NCBI GenBank assembly: GCA_965658025.1
Contig: CBFHQL010000009.1
Span: 1-63,920 of the forward strand
Reading direction: 5' to 3'
Source of the DNA: UBA3537 sp965658025
Lineage (GTDB): Bacteria; Bacteroidota; Bacteroidia; Flavobacteriales; Flavobacteriaceae
DNA length: 63,920 nt
Shown: piece by piece, positions 1-6,586 of the stretch
How positions within the stretch are numbered: position 1 is the first letter of the stretch
Layout of the letters: every line of letters begins with the position of its first letter
Position numbers and translations under genes: made by a program
Notes under the pieces: generated by a model
Database searches by the model: none
What the model was told of the DNA's origin: nothing
What the model saw: the letters and a program-made list of their open reading frames with translations, nothing else

Positions 1-271
1 CGTACACTTCGCTGTTGTATGCATAAAATGTATTGCTTTGGGCAAATTGAATGCTATCAATATTATATTTGTCAAAAATGTATTGAGTGGGGTTTGCAAT
101 GTGTTTTTCTAATATTTTTTTGTTAATCCCTTTAGCGGCATTAAGCAACATATGGTCGTAGAGTACGTCCACCATTTGCTCCTCAGAAATTAAATTTTCT
201 GGTGCTTCATAAGCGTTTCTGTTACAAGAGAAAAGCATCGAAAAAACCATAAAAACGTATCCTAATTTCAT
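1..271 (-). CDS. DUF4296-like lipoprotein, partial (3' end outside window)
   Basis: Ninety codons are visible before the gene leaves the left edge. The ATG at 271 overlaps the dihydroorotase stop in an ATGA arrangement, so the two are translationally coupled. The protein starts MKLGYVFMVFSMLFSC, a short hydrophobic signal ending in a lipobox-like Cys16, followed by a soluble segment with the motif EEQMVDVLYDHMLLNAA. Small lipoproteins of the DUF4296 family have this form and commonly sit next to dihydroorotase in Flavobacteriaceae (family knowledge). Function is unknown; an envelope location is inferred from the lipobox. Confidence 0.72.
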   Translation of the reverse strand, partial: MKLGYVFMVFSMLFSCNRNAYEAPENLISEEQMVDVLYDHMLLNAAKGINKKILEKHIANPTQYIFDKYNIDSIQFAQSNTFYAYNSEVY

Positions 272-1614
272 CGGTCAAAGGTTAGGCGCATAGCGGCGTT
301 TTGTTTGGAAAATTGTGCATTGTGGTACACCACAGACCCGTTAAGAATGGTGTGTGTTATTCTTGACTTAAACGTTGTTCCTTCAAATGGAGACCAACCA
401 CATTTGTACAAAATATTGTCTTTATTAACGGTCCAAGGATTGTGAGGGTCTACCAAAATTAAGTCAGCGTAGTATCCTTTACGTATGAATCCTCTTTTTT
501 CAATTTGAAATAAAATAGCAGGGTTATGAGCCATTTTTTCAACTATTTTTTCAATGGATATTTGCTCACGATGATAGGCCTCCATGAGTGCTACAACTGC
601 GTGTTGGACAAGAGGTCCTCCAGATGGAGCTTTGGTGTAAGGGTTAGATTTTTCCTCAATCGTATGGGGTGCATGGTCTGTAGCAATAACATCAATTCGG
701 TCATCCAAAAGAGCGTTCCATAAAGCAGATCGGTCACGACTTGATTTTACAGCAGGATTCCACTTGATAAAGGTGCCTTTTTGGTCATAATCTTCATCCG
801 AAAACCAAAGGTGATGAATACAAACCTCAGCAGTAATTTTTTTGTCTTTTAAAGGAATTTTATTGGAAAACAAGGCCATTTCTTTTGCGGTCGATAAATG
901 AAATACATGCAACCTTGCTCCTGTTTTTTTGGCCAATTCAATGGCCTTTGATGAAGATAAATAACAGGCCTCTGCACTTCTAATCACAGGATGAAATTTG
1001 ACAGGGATATCGTCACCATATTCGGCCACAAATTTTTTGGTGTTTGCACGAATAGTTTGTTCGTCTTCGCAGTGCACCGAAATGAGTAAGTCTGTACTTG
1101 AGAAAATCTTTTCTAAAACTTCTGGGTTATCAACAAGCATATTTCCTGTGGATGATCCTAAAAATAATTTTAGTCCTGCAACATTTTTTGAATCTACTTT
1201 AAGGATTTCGTCCAAATTATCATTGGTGCCTCCAAACATAAAGGAATAATTGGCGTAAGAAGTTTCTTCTGCTGTTTGAAATTTTTCTTCGAGTTTTTCA
1301 ATGGTTGTCGCTTGAGGAACCGTGTTGGGCATTTCGATAAAGGAGGTAATCCCCCCAGCAATTGCCGCTTTAGATTCTGTTGCAATTGTTGCCTTGTGCG
1401 TCAATCCTGGTTCTCTAAAATGGACTTGATCGTCAATCATTCCAGGAAGCAAAAATTTATTTTCGGCGTCTATAACTTGAGTATCACCATTTTTAGCACT
1501 TATGGATTCCGATATTTCGGATATAAATTCTTGTTCAATGAGTACATCACCTTCAATGATTTTTCCTTCATTAACGATGCGCGCATTTTTTATTAATATA
1601 GATTTTCCTTGCAT
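268..1614 (-). CDS. pyrC: Dihydroorotase (amidohydrolase superfamily)
   Basis: Predicted to catalyse the reversible cyclisation of carbamoyl-aspartate to dihydroorotate in de novo pyrimidine synthesis. At 448 residues it fits the long class I dihydroorotase/allantoinase-type enzymes. Visible motifs are DDQVHFREPG (residues 61-70), the candidate carbamylated-lysine strand GLKLFLGS (about 147), SVHCEDE (about 179), HVFHLST (about 239) and the catalytic ATDHAPH (about 312). The first metal histidine of the usual DxHxH pair is Gln63 here; this DDQVH form is, from memory, common in Bacteroidota homologues. The start abuts the stop of the upstream glycosyltransferase, so the genes are co-transcribed. 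Confidence 0.93.
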   Translation of the reverse strand: MQGKSILIKNARIVNEGKIIEGDVLIEQEFISEISESISAKNGDTQVIDAENKFLLPGMIDDQVHFREPGLTHKATIATESKAAIAGGITSFIEMPNTVPQATTIEKLEEKFQTAEETSYANYSFMFGGTNDNLDEILKVDSKNVAGLKLFLGSSTGNMLVDNPEVLEKIFSSTDLLISVHCEDEQTIRANTKKFVAEYGDDIPVKFHPVIRSAEACYLSSSKAIELAKKTGARLHVFHLSTAKEMALFSNKIPLKDKKITAEVCIHHLWFSDEDYDQKGTFIKWNPAVKSSRDRSALWNALLDDRIDVIATDHAPHTIEEKSNPYTKAPSGGPLVQHAVVALMEAYHREQISIEKIVEKMAHNPAILFQIEKRGFIRKGYYADLILVDPHNPWTVNKDNILYKCGWSPFEGTTFKSRITHTILNGSVVYHNAQFSKQNAAMRLTFDR

Positions 1615-2340
1615 TTATAATTTACCTAATAATTGTTGAGTACGCATTTGGATGACTCCTAAAATGGCCTCAGAAATAATTCCTTTTGTGAGTTTTGACA
1701 CTCCTCGAACACGGTCGGTAAAGATAATAGGTATTTCTTTGATTTTAAATTTTTTATTCATGGCTTTAAACTTCATCTCAATTTGAAACGCATAACCCAC
1801 AAATTGTATTTTGTCTAAATGAATCGCTTCCAAAACATGACGTTTATAACATACAAAACCCGCCGTTGGATCTTTGATGGGCATTCCAGTGATAAAGCGT
1901 ACATAAAATGATGCTCCATAAGACAAAAGAATTCTAGAGAATGGCCAATTCACGACATTGATACCATTGATATAGCGCGAACCAACGACCATATCCACGT
2001 CAGCATCTGAACATGCATCCAACAATCTTTTTAGGTCTTTTGGATCATGAGAAAAATCTGAATCCATTTCAAAAATATAGTCATAGGAATGTTGCAAAGC
2101 CCACTTGAAGCCATCAATATAAGCGCGACCAAGACCCGTTTTGTGGAGACGAGATAACAGATGTAAACGCTCTGAAAACTCGTCTTTGAGTTCTATAACT
2201 TTTCGAGCAGTTTGATCGGGAGAATTATCGTCAACAACAAGCACATGAACTTGGGGGTACAGGGAAAAAACAGAACGCAACATCAACTCGATGTTTTCTA
2301 TTTCGTTGTAAGTCGGTATGATGATAAGTGTATCCTTCAA
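1615..2340 (-). CDS. Polyprenol-phosphate monosaccharide transferase (GT2, DPM1-like)
   Basis: A 241-residue family 2 glycosyltransferase resembling dolichol/polyprenol-phosphate mannosyltransferases, which load a nucleotide sugar onto a lipid carrier at the inner membrane. Motifs: IIPTYNEIENI (residues 7-17), VVDDNSPDQT (35-44) and the metal-binding EMDSDFSHDP (91-100). It lacks the C-terminal membrane helices of longer homologues. The only usable start is TTG at 2340: an in-frame stop lies 15 bases upstream and the next Met is residue 20, inside the fold. A -7 element sits at 2359-2366. First gene of a three-gene unit with dihydroorotase and the DUF4296-like lipoprotein. Confidence 0.88.
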   Translation of the reverse strand: MKDTLIIIPTYNEIENIELMLRSVFSLYPQVHVLVVDDNSPDQTARKVIELKDEFSERLHLLSRLHKTGLGRAYIDGFKWALQHSYDYIFEMDSDFSHDPKDLKRLLDACSDADVDMVVGSRYINGINVVNWPFSRILLSYGASFYVRFITGMPIKDPTAGFVCYKRHVLEAIHLDKIQFVGYAFQIEMKFKAMNKKFKIKEIPIIFTDRVRGVSKLTKGIISEAILGVIQMRTQQLLGKL

Positions 2341-2358
2341 ACTGTAAATATGTTAGGA

Positions 2359-2366
2359 CAAAAATA
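2359..2366 (-). promoter_or_regulatory. -7 element TATTTTTG upstream of the GT2 gene
   Basis: Reads TATTTTTG on the minus strand, an exact match to the Bacteroidota consensus TAnnTTTG, 19 bases before the TTG start at 2340. No well-spaced -33 TTG is visible. The 5' untranslated region would be only about 10-15 bases. Confidence 0.5.
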
Positions 2367-2403
2367 CGCTATTTTAACGGATCTAATTAACAAATATTCT
2401 TCT

Positions 2404-2411
2404 TAGCTTTG
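2404..2411 (+). promoter_or_regulatory. -7 element TAGCTTTG upstream of the DUF4271 gene
   Basis: Exact TAnnTTTG match ending three bases before the ATG at 2415. Transcription from it should start at or just after the ATG, giving a leaderless or near-leaderless mRNA. It also covers the alternative TTG start at 2409, which argues against that start. No convincing -33 box is seen. Confidence 0.5.
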
Positions 2412-2414
2412 TGT

Positions 2415-3062
2415 ATGCTTAGAGATTTTATTTCAAACGATTGGTATGTAGTGTTTTGTCTGCTGAGTTTAGTCATTATTTTAATGGCAAAAAAAAATGA
2501 TGCACAACGATTTTCGGCATTTTTGAAACTGTTTGGGAACAACAACTACTTACGAATTTACCTTAAAGAGCATTCTTTTTTTGATCGCTTTGATTCGCTT
2601 TTGTTTATCAATTTCTGCATCAATATTGTTGTTTTTGGATGGATTAGCTACCAATTTGTTTTTGAACCTGTTGTGATGAATTTATTGTTGTTTTCACAGC
2701 TTTTTTCATTTGTCGCTGTGGTTGTCCTGTTAAAAATTGGTCTAGAATTGTTTTTGGGCTATGTGCTTGATTTACGCACGCTATTTAATATTCTGACCTT
2801 TCAACAAATAAGCAGCTACAATTTTATTGGTTTGATTCTTTTACCACTTAATGCGTTTATTGTTTTTGGTGTTAATTTTGTACCATTGGCCATTATTTTA
2901 ACTGTGGTTTTAATTCTTTTGATTGTCGTTGCAGGAATGACAAAAACAGTCCAGTCAAATCTTAACATCCTTTTGAACAATTTCTTTTATTTTATTTTAT
3001 ATCTTTGCACACTCGAAATTGGCCCTTATCTAATTTTGTACAAGGTGCTTAATCGAGATTAA
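2415..3062 (+). CDS. DUF4271-type integral membrane protein
   Basis: A polytopic membrane protein of 215 residues with about six hydrophobic segments, for example VVFCLLSLVIILM near the start, LFINFCINIVVFGWISY, LLPLNAFIVFGVNFVPLAII and FFYFILYLCTLEIGPYLIL at the C-terminus. The form and the position directly before hemD match the flavobacterial DUF4271 family, whose function is unknown. I prefer ATG at 2415 (MLRDFISNDW, as in homologues I recall) over TTG at 2409, which lies inside the -7 element. HemD starts 28 bases downstream, so the two are probably co-transcribed; a link to tetrapyrrole synthesis is only suggested by that. Confidence 0.78.
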   Translation: MLRDFISNDWYVVFCLLSLVIILMAKKNDAQRFSAFLKLFGNNNYLRIYLKEHSFFDRFDSLLFINFCINIVVFGWISYQFVFEPVVMNLLLFSQLFSFVAVVVLLKIGLELFLGYVLDLRTLFNILTFQQISSYNFIGLILLPLNAFIVFGVNFVPLAIILTVVLILLIVVAGMTKTVQSNLNILLNNFFYFILYLCTLEIGPYLILYKVLNRD

Positions 3063-3090
3063 ATCAATCATTGTTAGATTAATCAATTTT

Positions 3091-3837
3091 ATGAAAGTAA
3101 AAACCATTTTAGTTTCGCAACCAGAGCCAAAAGCTGAAAACTCTCCCTACTTTGACCTTCAACAGCAACAGAAAGTAAAAATTGACTTTCGCCCGTTTAT
3201 TCATGTTGAAGATGTAAGCACAAAAGAAATCCGATTGCAAAAAGTTGATTTTTCAAAGTTTACGGCCATTATTCTTACAAGTAGAAATGCTGTAGATCAC
3301 TTTTTTAGGGTTGCCGAAAAAATGCGTTTCAAAGTTCCAGATAGCATGAAATATTTTTGCCAATCTGAAGCTGTTGCTTACTACCTCCAAAAATATGTAG
3401 TATACCGCAAACGTAAAATTTATGTTGGTAAACGCACCTTTCCAGAACTTATTTCTGTCATTAGTAAATACAAAAATGAGTCCTTTTTGTTGCCTTCTTC
3501 AGACAAACTAAAACCCTCTGTCCCTATGGCGCTTGACGAGTTGGGTGTGCGTTGGAAACAAGCCGTATTTTACAAAACGGTCATCAGTGATCTTTCAGAT
3601 TTGGCTGATGTTTATTACGATATTTTAGTGTTCTTTAGTCCTTCCGGAATTGAGTCACTCTTTCACAACTTCCCAGATTTCAAACAAAATAATACGCGTA
3701 TTGCTGTTTTTGGAAACACCACCGTAAAAGCTGTTGAAAGCAAAGGACTTCGTGTAGACATTGCTGCACCAACAAAAGACATGCCTTCTATGAGTATGGC
3801 GCTTCAGAAGTATATCAAAAAAATGAATAAAAAATAA
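3091..3837 (+). CDS. hemD: Uroporphyrinogen-III synthase
   Basis: A 248-residue HemD-fold protein predicted to cyclise hydroxymethylbilane to uroporphyrinogen III in haem and sirohaem synthesis, cytoplasmic. HemD sequences are poorly conserved. Supporting features are the N-terminal KTILVSQPEPKAENSPYFDL, the AIILTSRNAVDHFF segment at the usual place (about 63-76), and the second-domain segment DILVFFSPSGIESLF (about 176-190) followed by RIAVFGNTTVKAVESKGLRVDIAA, the classical end of the fold. It follows the DUF4271 gene and is followed by a strong terminator at 3862-3894. Confidence 0.9.
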   Translation: MKVKTILVSQPEPKAENSPYFDLQQQQKVKIDFRPFIHVEDVSTKEIRLQKVDFSKFTAIILTSRNAVDHFFRVAEKMRFKVPDSMKYFCQSEAVAYYLQKYVVYRKRKIYVGKRTFPELISVISKYKNESFLLPSSDKLKPSVPMALDELGVRWKQAVFYKTVISDLSDLADVYYDILVFFSPSGIESLFHNFPDFKQNNTRIAVFGNTTVKAVESKGLRVDIAAPTKDMPSMSMALQKYIKKMNKK

Positions 3838-3861
3838 TTTTATCTTTTTAACTCATCATAA

Positions 3862-3894
3862 AACACTCATTTGTAAAATGGGTGTTTTTTTTTT
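3862..3894 (+). terminator. Rho-independent terminator after hemD
   Basis: An 11-bp stem (AACACTCATTT with AAATGGGTGTT, one G-U pair) and a 3-base loop, running into an unbroken run of ten T. It begins 25 bases after the hemD stop and insulates the next gene. Confidence 0.85.
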
Positions 3895-3934
3895 GCTCTT
3901 TAATATTTTGTACCTTTAAAAAAAATACGCAGAC

Positions 3935-4795
3935 ATGAACAAATCTCTTTATCTTTTTGCAGTTCTTTTGGTGCTTTTTAGATGTGATGAAGCTTACGAA
4001 TCTGACAATTCTGAATCAGGAAATACATCTCCTCCAGTTTCCGATTTTTCTCCTAGTGGCAATGGTGCATACTGGATCTATGATGTTGAAAGCAGTAGTA
4101 GTAAAGTTTCAGACATGAACTTTACAACCATGGATTCTATTTACGTAGCGACAAACAATGGTAATTCTTTTACGCTTGACGCTAATGACGATGGTATAGC
4201 CAGTGGCAATATGAACATACTACTTACCAATGGAACGCTCAATAAAACCAGCACAACTTTAGTGTTTGATGGTGCCATAGATGTACCTGAAAATTTAGCT
4301 GATTTAGGATTTACTCAAGACCTCTCTATTGAAGACATGACGCTTTTGGATTTGAATGCATCAAATGGTGGAGTGTTGTTTTTAAACGAAGGTGATTTCT
4401 CTGAAACCATTGATATTCAAGGTGTTAGTGTTCCTGTTGAAGTACAAAGTAAAATTACCACAACAAAGATAAACTTGCACGACACTAAAACCCTAAATGG
4501 AACGGATTATGACAATGTTTTTGAGGGAGAATTTGCTTTGAATATTTCTATCTCAGGTTCTTTTACCGTAGCCGGAATCACACAAACCATACCGATATTA
4601 GAAGCACAAGACGTTATGAAAACAACTTATTTTTATGTCGAAAATATTGGGCTTGTTCGTGCCGAAACAGTTCAAGGGATTAATCTTTCTAATCAGCTCA
4701 CTGCATTGCTTAGTCTATTGAACATCACTATAGATATCCCTACAACTGTGGCTATCGAAAATGTTGAAGAATTAAAGAATTTTTCTGTAGAATAA
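3935..4795 (+). CDS. Exported protein of unknown function, possible lipoprotein
   Basis: I do not recognise this 286-residue protein. It starts with a hydrophobic signal, MNKSLYLFAVLLVLFRC; Cys17 could be lipidated, but the residue before it is Arg, unlike a classical lipobox. A Ser/Asn/Gly-rich linker (about 20-45) is followed by a beta-rich domain (alternating hydrophobic and Thr/Ser/Asn residues, e.g. GTDYDNVFEGEFALNISISG) and ends without a T9SS sorting domain, which favours a surface or periplasmic lipoprotein. It stands alone between the hemD terminator and the convergent antiporter gene, whose stop is 5 bases away. A weak -7-like TACCTTTA lies at 3911-3918. Confidence 0.7.
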   Translation: MNKSLYLFAVLLVLFRCDEAYESDNSESGNTSPPVSDFSPSGNGAYWIYDVESSSSKVSDMNFTTMDSIYVATNNGNSFTLDANDDGIASGNMNILLTNGTLNKTSTTLVFDGAIDVPENLADLGFTQDLSIEDMTLLDLNASNGGVLFLNEGDFSETIDIQGVSVPVEVQSKITTTKINLHDTKTLNGTDYDNVFEGEFALNISISGSFTVAGITQTIPILEAQDVMKTTYFYVENIGLVRAETVQGINLSNQLTALLSLLNITIDIPTTVAIENVEELKNFSVE

Positions 4796-4800
4796 ATGGT

Positions 4801-5745
4801 TTAAAGAAATACCAAAATCATAAATACGGAGTACAACAGCACCAAGAAAAACCCTTCTTTGAATTGTAGCTTGTGACGTTTAGCAACCATGACCAAAGGC
4901 AAAGTTATAGCCGCAAAAACAAGCATCCAAAGAACATCTCTTGACAAAATTTGAGGGTCTTCTACGGGGATTGTTTGTACAATAGAGGTCAATCCTAAAA
5001 CCGAGCCGATGTTAAAAATATTAGAACCGATAAGGTTTCCTAAAGATATGGCTTTTTCTTTCTTAATTATAGCCATAAGAGATGCCGCTAACTCTGGAAT
5101 ACTAGTGCCAACTGCGACCAAAGAAACCGAAATTACCGCTTCGCTTACACCCATTTTTTCAGCAACAACAACAGCTCCATCAACCAGCCACTCTGCACCA
5201 AAAAATAAAGCTACACCGCCAATGGAGAGCCAAACAAAGATTTTAAAATAGGAGACTTTGGAAAGAGCATCAATAGTAGTCTCTGACGCTTCAGCCGAAG
5301 ACACTTTTGACTTCTTTAGAAGTAAAAAAATAAACACCAACAATGCTGCAAATAAAAACCACCCCTCCACAGAAGTCAATTGTTGGTCATTTTGAAGAAA
5401 ATAATAAACGAGTAACGAAAAAACGATTAGCGCTGGCCAATTGAATTTATAAAAAGAGTCATCAACTTCAATGGTTGTACAAATCGCTGTAATCCCCAAC
5501 ACCAGTCCAATATTGGCAATATTGGAGCCAATAACATTGTTGATGGCTATGGCTGGTGCGCCTTGCAGCGCTGCATTCAAACTCACCAACAGCTCTGGCA
5601 CAGAGGTCGCAAAAGAGACTACTGTAAGGCCAATGACCATTTTGGATAGATTCAATTTGAAAGATAAACCTACTGAAGCACGGACCAGGTATTCACCCCC
5701 TATAACAAGAAGTATAAATCCCAAAATCATAAACAAAACATCCAT
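4801..5745 (-). CDS. Calcium/sodium antiporter (CaCA family, YrbG-like)
   Basis: An inner-membrane cation/Ca2+ exchanger with about ten membrane segments and the two inverted alpha repeats of the family: VVSFATSVPELLVSL with NNVIGSNIANIGLVLG in the first half, and LVAVGTSIPELAASL with GNLIGSNIFNIGSVLG in the second. The TSxPE and GSNIxNIG motifs form the ion site. I place the start at ATG 5745 (MDVLFMILGF, 314 residues) rather than the in-frame TTG at 5763, because that TTG is part of the -7 element at 5761-5768. Confidence 0.92.
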   Translation of the reverse strand: MDVLFMILGFILLVIGGEYLVRASVGLSFKLNLSKMVIGLTVVSFATSVPELLVSLNAALQGAPAIAINNVIGSNIANIGLVLGITAICTTIEVDDSFYKFNWPALIVFSLLVYYFLQNDQQLTSVEGWFLFAALLVFIFLLLKKSKVSSAEASETTIDALSKVSYFKIFVWLSIGGVALFFGAEWLVDGAVVVAEKMGVSEAVISVSLVAVGTSIPELAASLMAIIKKEKAISLGNLIGSNIFNIGSVLGLTSIVQTIPVEDPQILSRDVLWMLVFAAITLPLVMVAKRHKLQFKEGFFLVLLYSVFMILVFL

Positions 5746-5760
5746 GGTGCGTATTTTTAA

Positions 5761-5768
5761 CAAATATA
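5761..5768 (-). promoter_or_regulatory. -7 element TATATTTG of the antiporter gene
   Basis: Exact TAnnTTTG match on the minus strand, 15 bases before ATG 5745. It decides the start codon, since the upstream TTG falls inside the element. A TTG-type -33 at the usual distance is not seen. It lies back to back with the plus-strand promoter at 5789-5818. Confidence 0.5.
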
Positions 5769-5788
5769 GCTTATGAGCGTAAAATAGC

Positions 5789-5818
5789 TTGGTTTATCCC
5801 AAAGAAATTCTATTTTTG
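5789..5818 (+). promoter_or_regulatory. Consensus promoter TTG-N19-TATTTTTG of the 49-residue small gene
   Basis: TTG at 5789-5791, exactly 19 bases, then TATTTTTG at 5811-5818: a full match to the Bacteroidota promoter consensus. The expected transcription start (4-7 bases after the -7 box) coincides with the ATG at 5823, which predicts a leaderless transcript. Confidence 0.7.
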
Positions 5819-5822
5819 ATGT

Positions 5823-5972
5823 ATGAAATTAGTTTTTAAAGGTTTAGCGGTTTTGAATAAAGCAGTTCTTCCTAGCTTGACCAAGCGCAGAGTAGATTTG
5901 AGCAAAGCCAGTAAATTACAAATGGTGCTTTTGGGTTGGCGTACTTTTGTAACCTTGAGAGCCCTTGACTAA
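5823..5972 (+). CDS. Small basic protein, 49 residues, unknown function
   Basis: A short frame of 50 codons, ATG to TAA, starting MKLVFKGLAVLNKAVLPSLT and ending TFVTLRALD. It is rich in Lys/Arg and Leu/Val and could form one or two amphipathic helices; no signal peptide or Cys. It is supported by an ideal TTG-N19-TATTTTTG promoter ending 4 bases before the ATG. I recall very similar 45-50-residue proteins (K-F-K-G-L-A, N-K-A-V-L-P, L-x-K-A-S-K) in many Flavobacteriaceae, sometimes labelled SsrA-binding, a label I would not trust. Convergent with the gene ending at 5987. Confidence 0.72.
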   Translation: MKLVFKGLAVLNKAVLPSLTKRRVDLSKASKLQMVLLGWRTFVTLRALD

Positions 5973-5986
5973 AAAAGTATTTTACA

Positions 5987-6526
5987 TTAATACCTGAGAA
6001 CTTCGCTGATGTTTTCTATAACTTGTGGTACTGTTTCAAGTTTAAATGAAAAATCTATTTTTAAGCGGTTTTTGTTCATTTCTTTAATTTTTAAATGGCC
6101 GTTTCTGATGGGAAAATAGCCCGTGCTCTCTGCAGTACAGAAACACATTCGGCCAAATATAGCATCAACCTCTGCCAAAGACGCATCATTAAGGTTAATG
6201 TTGTTTTGAAAATTGTCAATGTTTAAATAAATATATTCATCGTAACTACTATCTGCAGTTCCTTCAATTTCGTTGCGCTGGTATTTGAAGACTAATACCA
6301 TCGATTTGCTATCTTCTATAGTCAAATATGAATAATTGAACTTATCGAATTGAATTTTTGCACTTTTGTTCTTTAAAAGCTCAAAAGAACAATCCCAACC
6401 TTCAGGGCAATTTAGAATCTGATTTTGAGATTCATTGCCCTCTATGGGCTTTATCGTTGATGTACAAGCTGTGCAAATCAAAAAAATAAAGCCTATATTT
6501 TTGAATAAACTGAATTTTATTAACAT
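5987..6526 (-). CDS. Putative lipoprotein of unknown function
   Basis: Unrecognised. From ATG 6526 it has 179 residues starting MLIKFSLFKNIGFIFLICTAC, a signal peptide with a good lipobox (ICTAC). The frame extends to ATG 6544 and TTG 6550, but those starts place extra charged and hydrophobic residues before the signal. The mature part is small and beta-rich, with four further cysteines: a CPEGWDC pair near the N-terminus and a CFC pair (RMCFCTAES) in the middle, possibly disulfides. It has no identifiable domain and diverges from the metalloprotease gene at 6587. Confidence 0.62.
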   Translation of the reverse strand: MLIKFSLFKNIGFIFLICTACTSTIKPIEGNESQNQILNCPEGWDCSFELLKNKSAKIQFDKFNYSYLTIEDSKSMVLVFKYQRNEIEGTADSSYDEYIYLNIDNFQNNINLNDASLAEVDAIFGRMCFCTAESTGYFPIRNGHLKIKEMNKNRLKIDFSFKLETVPQVIENISEVLRY

Positions 6527-6586
6527 AATTTTATTTAAAATCATAAACAATTATCATAATTTTGTCCAAACCAATATAGCTTTTTT

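Noticed and set aside
4796..4800. Missing terminator between the convergent orphan gene and antiporter gene
   Set aside because: Only five bases separate the stops and no hairpin spans them; overlapping 3' ends are common, so I do not regard it as remarkable.
5746..5763. Six-residue extension of the antiporter from TTG 5763
   Set aside because: The TTG is part of the TATATTTG -7 element, so it would not be transcribed as a start codon.
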